Assembly (NCBI RefSeq): GCF_015070855.1
Contig: NZ_JADDIX010000070.1
Coordinates: 1-60,327, forward strand
Origin: Pseudomonas lopnurensis
GTDB taxonomy: Bacteria; Pseudomonadota; Gammaproteobacteria; Pseudomonadales; Pseudomonadaceae
DNA: 60,327 nucleotides
Direction: 5' to 3'
Shown: positions 36,311-44,046 of the stretch, piece after piece
Numbering within the stretch: the first letter of the stretch is position 1
Layout: the number at the start of each line of letters is the position of its first letter
Position numbers and translations under genes: made by a program
Notes under the pieces: model-generated
Databases searched by the model: none
Seen by the model: only the letters and a program-made list of their open reading frames with translations
Told to the model about the DNA's origin: nothing

Positions 36311-37054
36311 TCAGACGACATAACCGCCCGCGACCTCGATGGTCTGGGCATTGATCCAGGTGCTGTCCTCGGACAGCAGCATGGCGATGACGCGGGCGAC
36401 ATCGTCGGGCTCGCCCACCCGGCCGAGGGCGGTCTGCCCCGCCAGCAGCGCCTCGAACTCGTCATTCAGGCCGCCGCCCAGTTCGGTGCGAATCGCCCCG
36501 GGCGAGACGGAATTGGCCCGGATACGCCGCTCGCCAAATTCCTTTGCCATGTAGCGGGTCAGCACCTCCAGCCCGCCCTTGAAGGCCGCGTAGGGAGCGA
36601 CGCCGGCGGTCGCCACGCGGGTGGTGGCGCTGGTCAGACTGACGATGCTGGCGCCCTCTGCCAGCAACGGCAGCAACGCCTGCGTCAGGAAGAACGGACC
36701 CTTGAGGTGGACGCTCAGCAGGCCATCGAACTGCGCTTCGGTGACCGTCTCAAGACGATTGAACAGGCCATAGCCGGCGTTGTTGACCAAACCGCCGAGC
36801 GCGGTCGTGCCCCAAGTGGTCTTCAGTGTTAGCAGAACCGTTTCCCGAAAATTACCGAAACTGCCGACGTCCGCGACGTCGAGCTTGAGCGCAACGGCTT
36901 TACCGCCTGCCCCCTCGATACGCCGTACCACCGATTCGGCTGCGCCCGGATTGCTTTTATAAGTGAGGATGACCCCCATACCACGCCCGGCGCAGCATTC
37001 TGCGGCACTGGCACCGATTCCACGGCTGCCTCCGGTAATGACGATGACGCTCAT
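36311..37054 (-). CDS. SDR family oxidoreductase
   Basis: A 247-aa short-chain dehydrogenase. It shows ITGGSRGIGASAAE (residues 6-19), VNNAGYG (about 90), a SLTSATT serine region, and YAAFKGGLEV (Tyr and Lys of Y-x3-K). The C-terminus SEDSTWINAQTIEVAGGYVV is also typical. GGAG precedes the start. It leads a three-gene operon (SDR, VOC, saccharopine-dehydrogenase-like) and is divergent from the AraC regulator at 37185, its probable regulator. The substrate is unknown. Confidence 0.9.
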   Translation of the reverse strand: MSVIVITGGSRGIGASAAECCAGRGMGVILTYKSNPGAAESVVRRIEGAGGKAVALKLDVADVGSFGNFRETVLLTLKTTWGTTALGGLVNNAGYGLFNRLETVTEAQFDGLLSVHLKGPFFLTQALLPLLAEGASIVSLTSATTRVATAGVAPYAAFKGGLEVLTRYMAKEFGERRIRANSVSPGAIRTELGGGLNDEFEALLAGQTALGRVGEPDDVARVIAMLLSEDSTWINAQTIEVAGGYVV

Positions 37055-37184
37055 TATGGTGCTCCACTGTCAGTCAGATGAGCCGCCACAGTAAACTTCG
37101 CGTCTAGCACACACTCGGCCGTTCCTACCCCAATCCTGCCTATTTCTGCTTTTTGCTTGCCGCCGATATGCCGCCGGGATCAGC

Positions 37185-38150
37185 ATGCTCGTCATGAATG
37201 ACCAATTGAACGAGCTTCGCTCACTAACGTGCAGGGCACAGAACCGCCGCACGGAAACGGGCATCCCACGCGTGGCCATGGTCCAGGGTGAGATTCCTGA
37301 ACATTTACTGGCGGCCGTCTACGACCCGATGATCAACCTGATCCTGCAGGGCAGCAAATCGATGACCGTCGGCGACCGCACGCTGCGCTACGACCCGGCG
37401 ACCTATTTCGTCATGTCCATCGAATTGCCAGCGGTGGGTTCCGTGCATCCTGCCGATTCCGGCGAGCCCTACCTGGCGGTTAGCCTGACACTCGACCCGT
37501 CGGTGTTGACGACCCTGTTGGCTGATCTTCCCAAACCTGCCGGGCGTTACGAGAACGCCCCTGGGTTTTCGGTTGCTTCCGTTACGTCCGAGCTGATGGA
37601 TGCCTGGGTGCGCATGATGCGGCTGATGGACAATCCCGAGGCGATCACGGCTTTGGCACCGGTTTACGAACGCGAGATCCTGTACCGCGTCTTGCAGGGG
37701 CCCCATGGCTGGATGCTGCGTGAGATTGCGGCGCCGGATACTGCCATGGCGCGTGTGAGTCAGGCCATTCAGCGGATCCGTCAGGACTTCGCCGAGCCTA
37801 TCAGGGTGGAAACCCTCGCCCTCAAAGCCGCAATGAGCGTGTCGGCATTTCATCGTCACTTCAAAGCTGTGACCACATTGAGTCCGTTGCAGTATCAAAA
37901 ACGTGTTCGATTGCTGCAGGCTCGGACGCTTTTGGTGGCCGGAGCCAAAAGCGTCACTAGCGCTGCCTTTGCGGTCGGCTATGAGAGCGCGACACAGTTC
38001 AGCCGTGACTACGCGCGCGCATTCGGCCTTCCTCCTGGCCGAGATGCGGCAAGAATGCTGGGGGAGATAAGAAACGGAAGATCACAGCCAAATAATCAAC
38101 CGATGGCGGTGGCGTTGCAGCCAACGTCGCGCGATGCACGGACCGGATGA
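37185..38150 (+). CDS. AraC family transcriptional regulator
   Basis: A 321-aa AraC protein with an N-terminal AraC-type cupin domain (about 20-175; PRVAMVQGEIPEHLLAAVYDPMINLILQGSKSM is characteristic). The C-terminal double HTH spans about 195-290, with MSVSAFHRHFKAVTTLSPLQYQKRVRLLQAR and AAFAVGYESATQFSRDYARAFG. The last ~30 residues run into IS630-adjacent DNA and are atypical, so the tail may have been altered by a past insertion. It is divergent from the SDR/VOC operon. Confidence 0.88.
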   Translation: MLVMNDQLNELRSLTCRAQNRRTETGIPRVAMVQGEIPEHLLAAVYDPMINLILQGSKSMTVGDRTLRYDPATYFVMSIELPAVGSVHPADSGEPYLAVSLTLDPSVLTTLLADLPKPAGRYENAPGFSVASVTSELMDAWVRMMRLMDNPEAITALAPVYEREILYRVLQGPHGWMLREIAAPDTAMARVSQAIQRIRQDFAEPIRVETLALKAAMSVSAFHRHFKAVTTLSPLQYQKRVRLLQARTLLVAGAKSVTSAAFAVGYESATQFSRDYARAFGLPPGRDAARMLGEIRNGRSQPNNQPMAVALQPTSRDARTG

Positions 38151-38184
38151 TAGGTTCAGCCGTTTTGCCCATCGGAACCGCTTG

Positions 38185-38593
38185 GCGAAATATTGGTTAT
38201 GAACCTCGATAAAATGGCGGATAGCCATTTCCAGATCAGCCATGCTGCTGAAGCATCGCGACACAGTGCCCATCTTTCCAGTTGAGCCCCCTTCCACGGC
38301 GTTCAGCCATGAAGCGCTAGGGTCCTGTCTGGTTAGCCACTGGGCATTATGTTGTAGGAGCCAGCTTGCTGGCGATCATCGGCAATGGTGCTCGGGATCA
38401 CCAGCAAGGACCTGGCGTCCTCCAGCTCCTACGTTCGAAAGGCTCTTGCGCTTCTCCCGCGTCGCGGCAACGCAGGGATAAACGAACCGCCAAGGGACAG
38501 TCCGCTAGTCGGCGTGAAATGCAGCTTGAAACGGGGATGTTTCTCCAGCCATTCGCTGACGCCCGCAGTTCTGTGAGTCGAGTCCAGAATCAC
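38185..38593 (-). pseudogene. IS630-family transposase C-terminal remnant, interrupted
   Basis: From 38593 down to 38509 the minus strand reads [20 protein letters not shown], then FKLHFTPTS. From 38320 down to about 38185 it reads SASWLNAVEG, then LEMAIRHFIEVHN and FAKRFRWAK. Joined, these give HFTPTSASWLNAVEG in one frame, the conserved end of IS630 transposases. The 182-bp intervening segment is a separate insertion. Everything upstream of the first aspartate is missing, and the end merges with the AraC 3' region. The transposase is inactive. Confidence 0.8.
38321..38508. repeat. REP-bearing insertion element of about 182 bp with CGCTAG direct repeats
   Basis: The segment 38321-38502 separates two halves of an IS630 frame that rejoin perfectly when it is removed. 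CGCTAG occurs on both sides (38315-38320 and 38503-38508), as expected of a target duplication. The ends GGTCCTGTCTGG and, read inward from the right, GGACTGTCCCTTGG form an imperfect inverted repeat. Inside, GTAGGAGCCAGCTTGCTGGC (from 38354) and an inverted partner ending CTCCTAC at 38432 are Pseudomonas REP palindromes. It encodes no protein. Confidence 0.75.
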
Positions 38594-39510
38594 TCTTCAC
38601 TGGCCCGTGCCCACGGCGCGGCGGCGAAGCGTTCGGCCAGGTAGTCGATCAGCGCCTGCACGCGGATTGGGCGGCTGCGGCCCGGGGGGGTCACGATGTG
38701 CAGCGCGATCGGCTCCACCTGCCAGTCGTCCATCGCCGTCTCCAGCGCGCCCGATTGCAGGTCCTTCCAGGCCAGGAATTCCGGCTGTAGCGCGAGGCCA
38801 AGCCCCGCCCGCAAGGCCGGTGCCAGGGCCTCGGCATTGTTGGCCAGCAGCGATGCGGGTATCGCCTGGGCGAATTCGCCATGCCGCTTGTGGCGGAAAC
38901 GCCAGCCGCTGCCGCGCGAATAGCTGTATTGCAGTGTGCGATGCGCGGCCAGGTCGCGCGGGTGGCCGGGGCGCCCGTGGCGCTCAAAATAGGCCGGCGC
39001 GCCGACCAGCAGGATGCGCACGGTGCACAGGCGCCGGGCCAGCAGGCTGGAATCGGCCAGGGTCGAGATGCGCAGGGCCATGTCGAAGCCCTGGGCGACC
39101 AGGTCGATCAGCTCGTCGCTGAAATGAACGTCGAGCACCACGTCGGGGTGGCGCGCCATGAATTCCGGCAGCACCGGCGCCAGGTGCGAGACGCCGAACG
39201 ACATCGGCGCCGCGATCCGGATGGGCCCGCGCAGGCTGGTCGACTGCTCGGTCACCTCGGCCTCCACCGCCTCGCCCTCGGCCAGGATGCGGGCGGCGCG
39301 CTCCAGCGCGGCATGGCCGCTTTCGGTGAGCGACATTCGCCGCGAGGTCCGATGGAACAGCATGGTTTTCATGCGCCCTTCCAGGCGCGTGATGGCTTTG
39401 GAAACGGTGGCCTGCGACAGGCCGAGTTCGCCCGCGGCGCGGGCGAAGGAGCCCGTTTCCGCCACCTTGGCGAAGATCGCCCAGGCTTCGAGATCCGGCA
39501 ATTTCTTCAT
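38590..39510 (-). CDS. LysR family transcriptional regulator
   Basis: A 306-aa LTTR: the HTH (about 7-65) contains [45 protein letters not shown], and an effector domain follows. The start at 39510 ([10 protein letters not shown]) fits the family; the longer frame to 39633 would cover the LysR-type palindrome at 39595. It is divergent from a pirin gene, a common pairing in pseudomonads, and probably controls it. The stop codon abuts the IS630 remnant, but the C-terminus looks intact. Confidence 0.9.
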   Translation of the reverse strand: MKKLPDLEAWAIFAKVAETGSFARAAGELGLSQATVSKAITRLEGRMKTMLFHRTSRRMSLTESGHAALERAARILAEGEAVEAEVTEQSTSLRGPIRIAAPMSFGVSHLAPVLPEFMARHPDVVLDVHFSDELIDLVAQGFDMALRISTLADSSLLARRLCTVRILLVGAPAYFERHGRPGHPRDLAAHRTLQYSYSRGSGWRFRHKRHGEFAQAIPASLLANNAEALAPALRAGLGLALQPEFLAWKDLQSGALETAMDDWQVEPIALHIVTPPGRSRPIRVQALIDYLAERFAAAPWARASEE

Positions 39511-39594
39511 GGCGGTCCTGGAAATGATCCGATCACATCGATCCCATAGGATTCTCCCTAATCGGCATGAAGCCTGCCACACAGCACAACGAAA

Positions 39595-39615
39595 ATGGAA
39601 AGGATGGTTTTCCAT
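39595..39615. promoter_or_regulatory. LysR-type dyad between lysR and pirin
   Basis: ATGGAAA-N7-TTTCCAT, perfect seven-base arms, lies about 85 bp from the LysR start and 73 bp from the pirin start. It is the probable binding site of the LysR protein. Confidence 0.5.
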
Positions 39616-39687
39616 CAATTCCATTCTCAGCATTCGTGCGCCTGCCTATAGTGACGCCATCGAAACGTACTCGACCTGGAGGACAGC

Positions 39688-40392
39688 ATGATCGAACGTC
39701 GCCCCTTCGACAGCCTCGGTGGAGCCCACCACGGCTGGCTCGATGCCAAACATCACTTTTCCTTCGCCGGTTACCGCGACCCGGAGCGCGTGAACTGGGG
39801 TGCGCTGCGGGTCTGGAACGACGACACCATCGCCCCCGACACGGGCTTCCCGCCGCATCCGCACGCGGACATGGAAATCATCACCTATGTGCGCGAAGGG
39901 GCGATCACCCACGAGGACAACCTCGGCAACAAGGGCCGCACCGTGGCGGGTGACGTGCAGGTGATGAGTGCCGGCACCGGCATTCGTCACTCCGAGTACA
40001 ACCTCGAGCCGGGCATCACGCGGATCTTCCAGATCTGGATCGTTCCCGACCGCCGCGGCGAGCCGCCGGCCTGGGGCTCCAAGCCCTTCCCCAAGGGCGA
40101 CCGTTCCGGCCAGTTCCTGGCCCTGGCCAGCGGGGTGGACGGCGACGAGGACGCACTGCCGATCCGCACCGACGCACGGGTACTGGGCGCGACGCTGAAG
40201 GCCGGCGAAACGCTCGAGTACCACTTCGCCGACGCCAGCCGCTATGGCTACCTGGTGCCGGCCAAGGGCACGGTCGAGGTCAACGGCATGGCGCTGGAGA
40301 CGCGCGACGGCGCCGCGATCCACGGCGAGGAACTCATCCGCATCACCGCCAGTGAGGATGCCGAACTGGTGCTGGTGGACGCCGCCGGCTAG
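39688..40392 (+). CDS. Pirin family protein
   Basis: A 234-aa bicupin. The N-terminal cupin holds the metal motif PPHPHADMEIITYVREGAITHEDNLG (about residues 50-75), with three histidines and a glutamate positioned as in iron pirins. MSAGTGIRHSEYN (about 93-105) and FQIWIVPD are further landmarks. GGAGG precedes the start. Bacterial pirins include quercetinases and redox-responsive regulators; this protein may detoxify a phenolic, but no substrate can be assigned. It is probably under the divergent LysR gene. Confidence 0.92.
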   Translation: MIERRPFDSLGGAHHGWLDAKHHFSFAGYRDPERVNWGALRVWNDDTIAPDTGFPPHPHADMEIITYVREGAITHEDNLGNKGRTVAGDVQVMSAGTGIRHSEYNLEPGITRIFQIWIVPDRRGEPPAWGSKPFPKGDRSGQFLALASGVDGDEDALPIRTDARVLGATLKAGETLEYHFADASRYGYLVPAKGTVEVNGMALETRDGAAIHGEELIRITASEDAELVLVDAAG

Positions 40393-40402
40393 GCGGCAAT
40401 AC

Positions 40403-40627
40403 TCAGGGTGCAGGGGTTTGCGGCATCTCCTGCACCGGGCCGGGAATCGGTGGCGCTCGCACGTCCGCCAGCCGCGGCCCGACATGCCAGCGCAGATGGA
40501 AGGCGAACTCGAGAAAGTGGTATGTACCCCGGTTGTCAACGCGGATGCCGACGTCCAGAGCGAAGTGCTGCGTTTCCATCGGGCCGAAGGACGCCCGGTG
40601 GCGCGGCATTTGCTGGCGTTCAACCAT
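40403..40627 (-). CDS. Possible small hypothetical protein
   Basis: A 74-codon minus frame lying 75 bp downstream of the AsmA-like gene. The central segment, with DVGIRVDNRGTYHFLEFAFHLRWHVGP, looks protein-like (alternating hydrophobics) rather than random. There is no clear ribosome-binding site, and an opposing frame is also open. I do not recognise a family. It may be a gene or only an open frame in GC-rich DNA. Confidence 0.3.
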   Translation of the reverse strand: MVERQQMPRHRASFGPMETQHFALDVGIRVDNRGTYHFLEFAFHLRWHVGPRLADVRAPPIPGPVQEMPQTPAP

Positions 40628-40702
40628 CCGAGCGAAGGACGGGCATAGGCCTGGCTGTTGCCGTTCATTCGCGGCCGCGCTGGAGCCTCGCGGCGGCCAG
40701 CG

Positions 40703-42775
40703 CTATCGGGCCGGCAGTTTTTTCACCTGCTCCAGCAACGGCCCGCACTGGTCCGCCTGGCCGCCACTGGGTGCGACCAGGGCCAGCAGGCCGGCCACCG
40801 GGCCGACGGTGGCGCCCAGTACGATCATCCCCGCGCCACGCAGCGCCAGCGGGCCGGCGTGGACGCCCGGGCGCGGGCTCTTCAGGGTGCCCCGGACGTA
40901 CAGCGGCGAGCGCAGCGAAATGATGCGGATGCCCTTGGAGCGCGGCACGATGTTCATGTCGATGTTTTCGGTCCTGAAGTTGACCTGGCCGGTGACGTTG
41001 ATCACCGCATTCTCGGTATCCAGCACGAACAGCCGGGGCTCGGCCAGGCCATTCTTCATCCCCAGGTCGAGCACCGCGCAATTGATCTGCACCTCTTCAT
41101 CACCGAACAGGCGGCCGACCAGGTAGTTGCCGACGTTGAGCCCGGCCAGCTCCATCAGCCCGCGGCTCACGGTGCCATCGTTCATCAGCAGACGCAGTTC
41201 GCCGTTGGCGCTGCCGAGCAGGGCGGCGACGGAGTTGCCGGTGCCCTGGATATCGGCCTTGCCGTTCAGTTCGCCCAGGCTCTTGTGCATGCTCTCGACG
41301 TTGGCGAACAGTTGCCGCAGTTTGAGCGAACGGGCCTCCAGCCGCACCCGACCGGCCAGCGGCGTGCGCTGGCCGTCCAGGTGCACGTCGGTTTCCAGGC
41401 GCCCGCCGGCCAGGCCGAAGCTCAGCGGCTGCAGGCTCAGCACGCCATCGGCGAGCACCACGTGGGCGTTGAGGTCCTGGATGGGCAGGGCCTCGTCGTG
41501 AACGATGCGCTTGCCGACGAAACGCACGTCGGCGTCCATGTCGCGCCAGCGCTCGGTACGGAATTCCTCGACTGGCAGCGCCTTGTCCGCCGGCTGCCGG
41601 CTGGTTGCACCGCGTGCCTGGCGGGATTGCTCGGAATCGGCGCCGATCAGCGGCGCCAGGTCGGAGAAACGCAGCTGGTTGGACGTCAGCTCGCCGCTCA
41701 GCCGCGGGCGCGGCTCACCAGCGACGTAGCGGAGGTCGCCCTGGATGTCGCTGCCGCCGATACGGCCGTTGAACCCCTGGTAGTGGAACGAGGCGCCGTC
41801 CGGGTCCTGCAGGTCGGCGCGCAGGCGGCCATCGGTGGAATAGGCGCCGGTGTCGGGCAGGGTCACGCCGATCAGCGGGTAGAGGTTGCCCAGGCTGTCG
41901 CCGGACAGGCGCAAACGCAGGTCCAGCGCGCCGAGGTTGCGCGGATCGGTCAGGGTGCCTTCCACCGTCACCCGGGTCTTGCCGGCGCGCAGGTCGACCT
42001 GCAGCGGGAACGGCAGCGCCGCGTCCTGCAGCGCCAGCAGGCCGCCCACCCGGCCTTCGCCGGACACCGGCTGGCCACCATAGCGCCCTTCGGCATTCCA
42101 GGCGAAGGCGTAATCCTGGGTCGCCGCGCCCTGCAACTCGTTCTCTTCGCCTCCCCCGCCTTGGGCCGCACCGAGAATCTGGCTGTAAGGCATCGGCTCG
42201 CCCAGCGGCGTGACGTCGAGTTTCACTTCGGCGCGTGTCACCTGATCGTCGAGGCTGACGCGGCCCTGGTCGAAACCGATGGTGCCGATGTCCAGCACCC
42301 AGGCGGAGGGTTTCTCCTCTTCCGCTTCGTCGCTGGCGGCCAGGTTTTCGAAGGTCCAGTTGGCGCGGCCGTCGGCGAGCCGTTCGATGTGTGCCGACGG
42401 CCCGCCGAGGGTGATGGCCGGGATGCTCACGCGCTTGCCCAGCAGTGCCAGCGGGCGCAGGTCCGCCGCGACGCTGTCCAGGTGGATGAAATAAGGTGCC
42501 TGGCCCCACTCGGCATTGCCCAGGGTGATGTCTTCGGCGGTCAGGGTCGGATGCGGGAACCAGGCGCGCCAGCCGGGCAGTTCGCGGTCGCGCTGCCAGC
42601 GCACGTCGAGCTCGCCCTGGATGGCGAACGGCCGGCCAAGGGTATCTGACACCCGTTCGTTGAGGGTGGGCCTGAGCAGGTTCCAGTCGAAGGTGGCCAG
42701 CAGCACCACCAGCGCCACGGCCAGCACCGCCACGATTGCCAGGAACCACAGGAGAATGCCACGGGCTCGGCTCAT
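40703..42775 (-). CDS. AsmA family protein
   Basis: A 690-aa inner-membrane-anchored periplasmic protein. One N-terminal helix (about residues 6-27) is followed by an AsmA N-terminal domain (FDWNLLRPTLNERVSDTLGRPFAIQGELDVRW). The C-terminal AsmA domain contains GELNGKADIQGTGNSVAALLGSANGELRLLMNDGTVSRGLMELAGLN (about 490-540). AsmA-like proteins are repeat beta-groove proteins thought to carry phospholipid between membranes. The start at 42775 (MSRARGIL) follows GAGAG and gives the correct anchor. It is apparently monocistronic. Confidence 0.9.
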   Translation of the reverse strand: MSRARGILLWFLAIVAVLAVALVVLLATFDWNLLRPTLNERVSDTLGRPFAIQGELDVRWQRDRELPGWRAWFPHPTLTAEDITLGNAEWGQAPYFIHLDSVAADLRPLALLGKRVSIPAITLGGPSAHIERLADGRANWTFENLAASDEAEEEKPSAWVLDIGTIGFDQGRVSLDDQVTRAEVKLDVTPLGEPMPYSQILGAAQGGGGEENELQGAATQDYAFAWNAEGRYGGQPVSGEGRVGGLLALQDAALPFPLQVDLRAGKTRVTVEGTLTDPRNLGALDLRLRLSGDSLGNLYPLIGVTLPDTGAYSTDGRLRADLQDPDGASFHYQGFNGRIGGSDIQGDLRYVAGEPRPRLSGELTSNQLRFSDLAPLIGADSEQSRQARGATSRQPADKALPVEEFRTERWRDMDADVRFVGKRIVHDEALPIQDLNAHVVLADGVLSLQPLSFGLAGGRLETDVHLDGQRTPLAGRVRLEARSLKLRQLFANVESMHKSLGELNGKADIQGTGNSVAALLGSANGELRLLMNDGTVSRGLMELAGLNVGNYLVGRLFGDEEVQINCAVLDLGMKNGLAEPRLFVLDTENAVINVTGQVNFRTENIDMNIVPRSKGIRIISLRSPLYVRGTLKSPRPGVHAGPLALRGAGMIVLGATVGPVAGLLALVAPSGGQADQCGPLLEQVKKLPAR

Positions 42776-42911
42776 CGGTCTCTCGCTGTTGCGCTGTGTT
42801 CGTCTTTCTTCGACTGGCATGAGCCCCGATCGACTCCCCAGCGGCCTGGCGATTGCCCATGCGATGAGCCCGCCAGCCCTGTCAACATCGGCAGCGGATG
42901 GCTGCCCGCGC

Positions 42912-43349
42912 CTATTCTCCGCGGATGTACTGCTTGAGCTGCTGGATCAGGCTGTCCTGTTCGGCCATCGTTTCCTTGACCACGTCGCCGATGGAGAGCA
43001 GTCCGACGGTACGGCCCTCGTCGATCACGGGCAGATGGCGCAGATGCTTCTCGGTCATGATTTGCATGCACTCGCGAACGGTCTGCCGCGGTTCGACGGT
43101 GATGACCGTAGTGGTCATGATGGCGCTGACCGGGGTGGCGAACGAGGAGCGCCCCTTGAGCACCATCTTGCGGGCATAGTCGCGCTCGCTGACGATGCCG
43201 ACCAGCCGGCCCGAGCCATCCGCGACCGGCAGGGCGCCGACGTTCTTCTCGGCCATCAGCTTCAGTGCATCGAGCACCGAGTCCTCTGGGGCGATCACCA
43301 CCAGCCCCTGCATCTGCTTGGTACTGATTACCTGCGCAACCGTTTTCAT
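42912..43349 (-). CDS. CBS-domain protein (tandem CBS pair)
   Basis: A 145-aa protein of two CBS domains (about 8-65 and 75-135). The first has DALKLMAEKNVGALPVADGSGRLVGIVSERDYARKM; the second has MTEKHLRHLPVIDEGRTVGLLSIGDVV. CBS pairs bind adenine nucleotides and act as energy sensors or regulators. GGAG and a good spacer precede the start at 43349; the longer frame to 43541 lacks support. No partner domain is fused and the neighbours are unrelated, so the target is unknown. Confidence 0.9.
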   Translation of the reverse strand: MKTVAQVISTKQMQGLVVIAPEDSVLDALKLMAEKNVGALPVADGSGRLVGIVSERDYARKMVLKGRSSFATPVSAIMTTTVITVEPRQTVRECMQIMTEKHLRHLPVIDEGRTVGLLSIGDVVKETMAEQDSLIQQLKQYIRGE

Positions 43350-43578
43350 GGGACAGCTCCTTTCTTGTTGGCCGTAGCGGAAAACCGGCGCTGGGCGTTT
43401 CCTTGCCGAGCCAGCCGAAGCCAGAAGATATAGCGTTGCGGCCAGTGGCCAAAGCGTATTTTTCTCGACGGCGGCGAACCTTGTCCGCGGACAACTTCCA
43501 CGCCGGCCAGCGAAAACGATCAACCACGGTGACAAAGCCATCCACCCACGAGGCGGGGTGAATTCGGATCGTGGGCGA

Positions 43579-43899
43579 TCAGGACGCCAGCTTGAGCCCC
43601 ACCAACCCCGCCAGCACCAGCCCCACGCTGATCAACCGGGCGGGCGAGGCGCTTTCGCCGAAGAAGGCGATGCCAAGCAGCACGGTGCCGAGCGCACCGA
43701 TGCCGACCCAGATGGCGTAGGCGGTCCCGACCGGCAGCACCCTCATCGCCGCGGCGAGCAGGTAGAAGCTGGCGGCCATGGCGACAAGGGTGAGGAGGCT
43801 GGGAAGTGGACGGGTAAAGCCGTCGGAGGCCTTGAGGCCGATGGCCCAGGCGACTTCGAGCAGGCCGGCGATCAAAAGCATGAACCAGGCCGTATTCAT
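43579..43899 (-). CDS. gdx: Guanidinium exporter (SMR family Gdx/SugE)
   Basis: A 106-aa small multidrug resistance protein with four helices. [18 protein letters not shown] (residues 5-22) contains the essential Glu of SMR proteins and the Gdx-type W-x-x-[35 protein letters not shown] (about 68-99) is the SMR signature. Gdx proteins export guanidinium in exchange for protons. Assignment to Gdx rather than a quaternary-amine pump is supported by the guanidine-II riboswitch just upstream. The start at 43899 follows TGGAG; the longer frame to 43938 would include riboswitch sequence. Confidence 0.93.
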   Translation of the reverse strand: MNTAWFMLLIAGLLEVAWAIGLKASDGFTRPLPSLLTLVAMAASFYLLAAAMRVLPVGTAYAIWVGIGALGTVLLGIAFFGESASPARLISVGLVLAGLVGLKLAS

Positions 43900-43919
43900 G
43901 GTTTTTGCTCCACGAAAAG

Positions 43920-43963
43920 GCAGGTCGTCCCACGTCAATCAGGCATCCGATGGGTCGTCCCAA
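43920..43963 (-). promoter_or_regulatory. Guanidine-II (mini-ykkC) riboswitch
   Basis: In the minus-strand leader two small hairpins carry the diagnostic ACGR loop: TGGG-ACGA-CCCA at 43962-43951 and GTGGG-ACGA-CCTGC at 43933-43920. The second ends about 20 bases before the gdx start codon. This is the mini-ykkC pattern of two ACGR hairpins close to the ribosome-binding site, where guanidinium binding opens translation. The linker of about 17 bases is within the known range. Confidence 0.88.
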
Positions 43964-44046
43964 CGGAGAGGTCGCGGCACCTTAGCACAGCCGGCAGCTT
44001 TTCAGAGCGGCTGACGCAGCGTCCACTCCGATCATTCGACGCCTCG

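Noticed and set aside
38082-38297. 71-codon minus frame with ATG considered as an independent small gene
   Set aside because: It is the C-terminal part of an IS630 transposase whose frame continues upstream of the ATG (SASWLN), so the ATG is internal.
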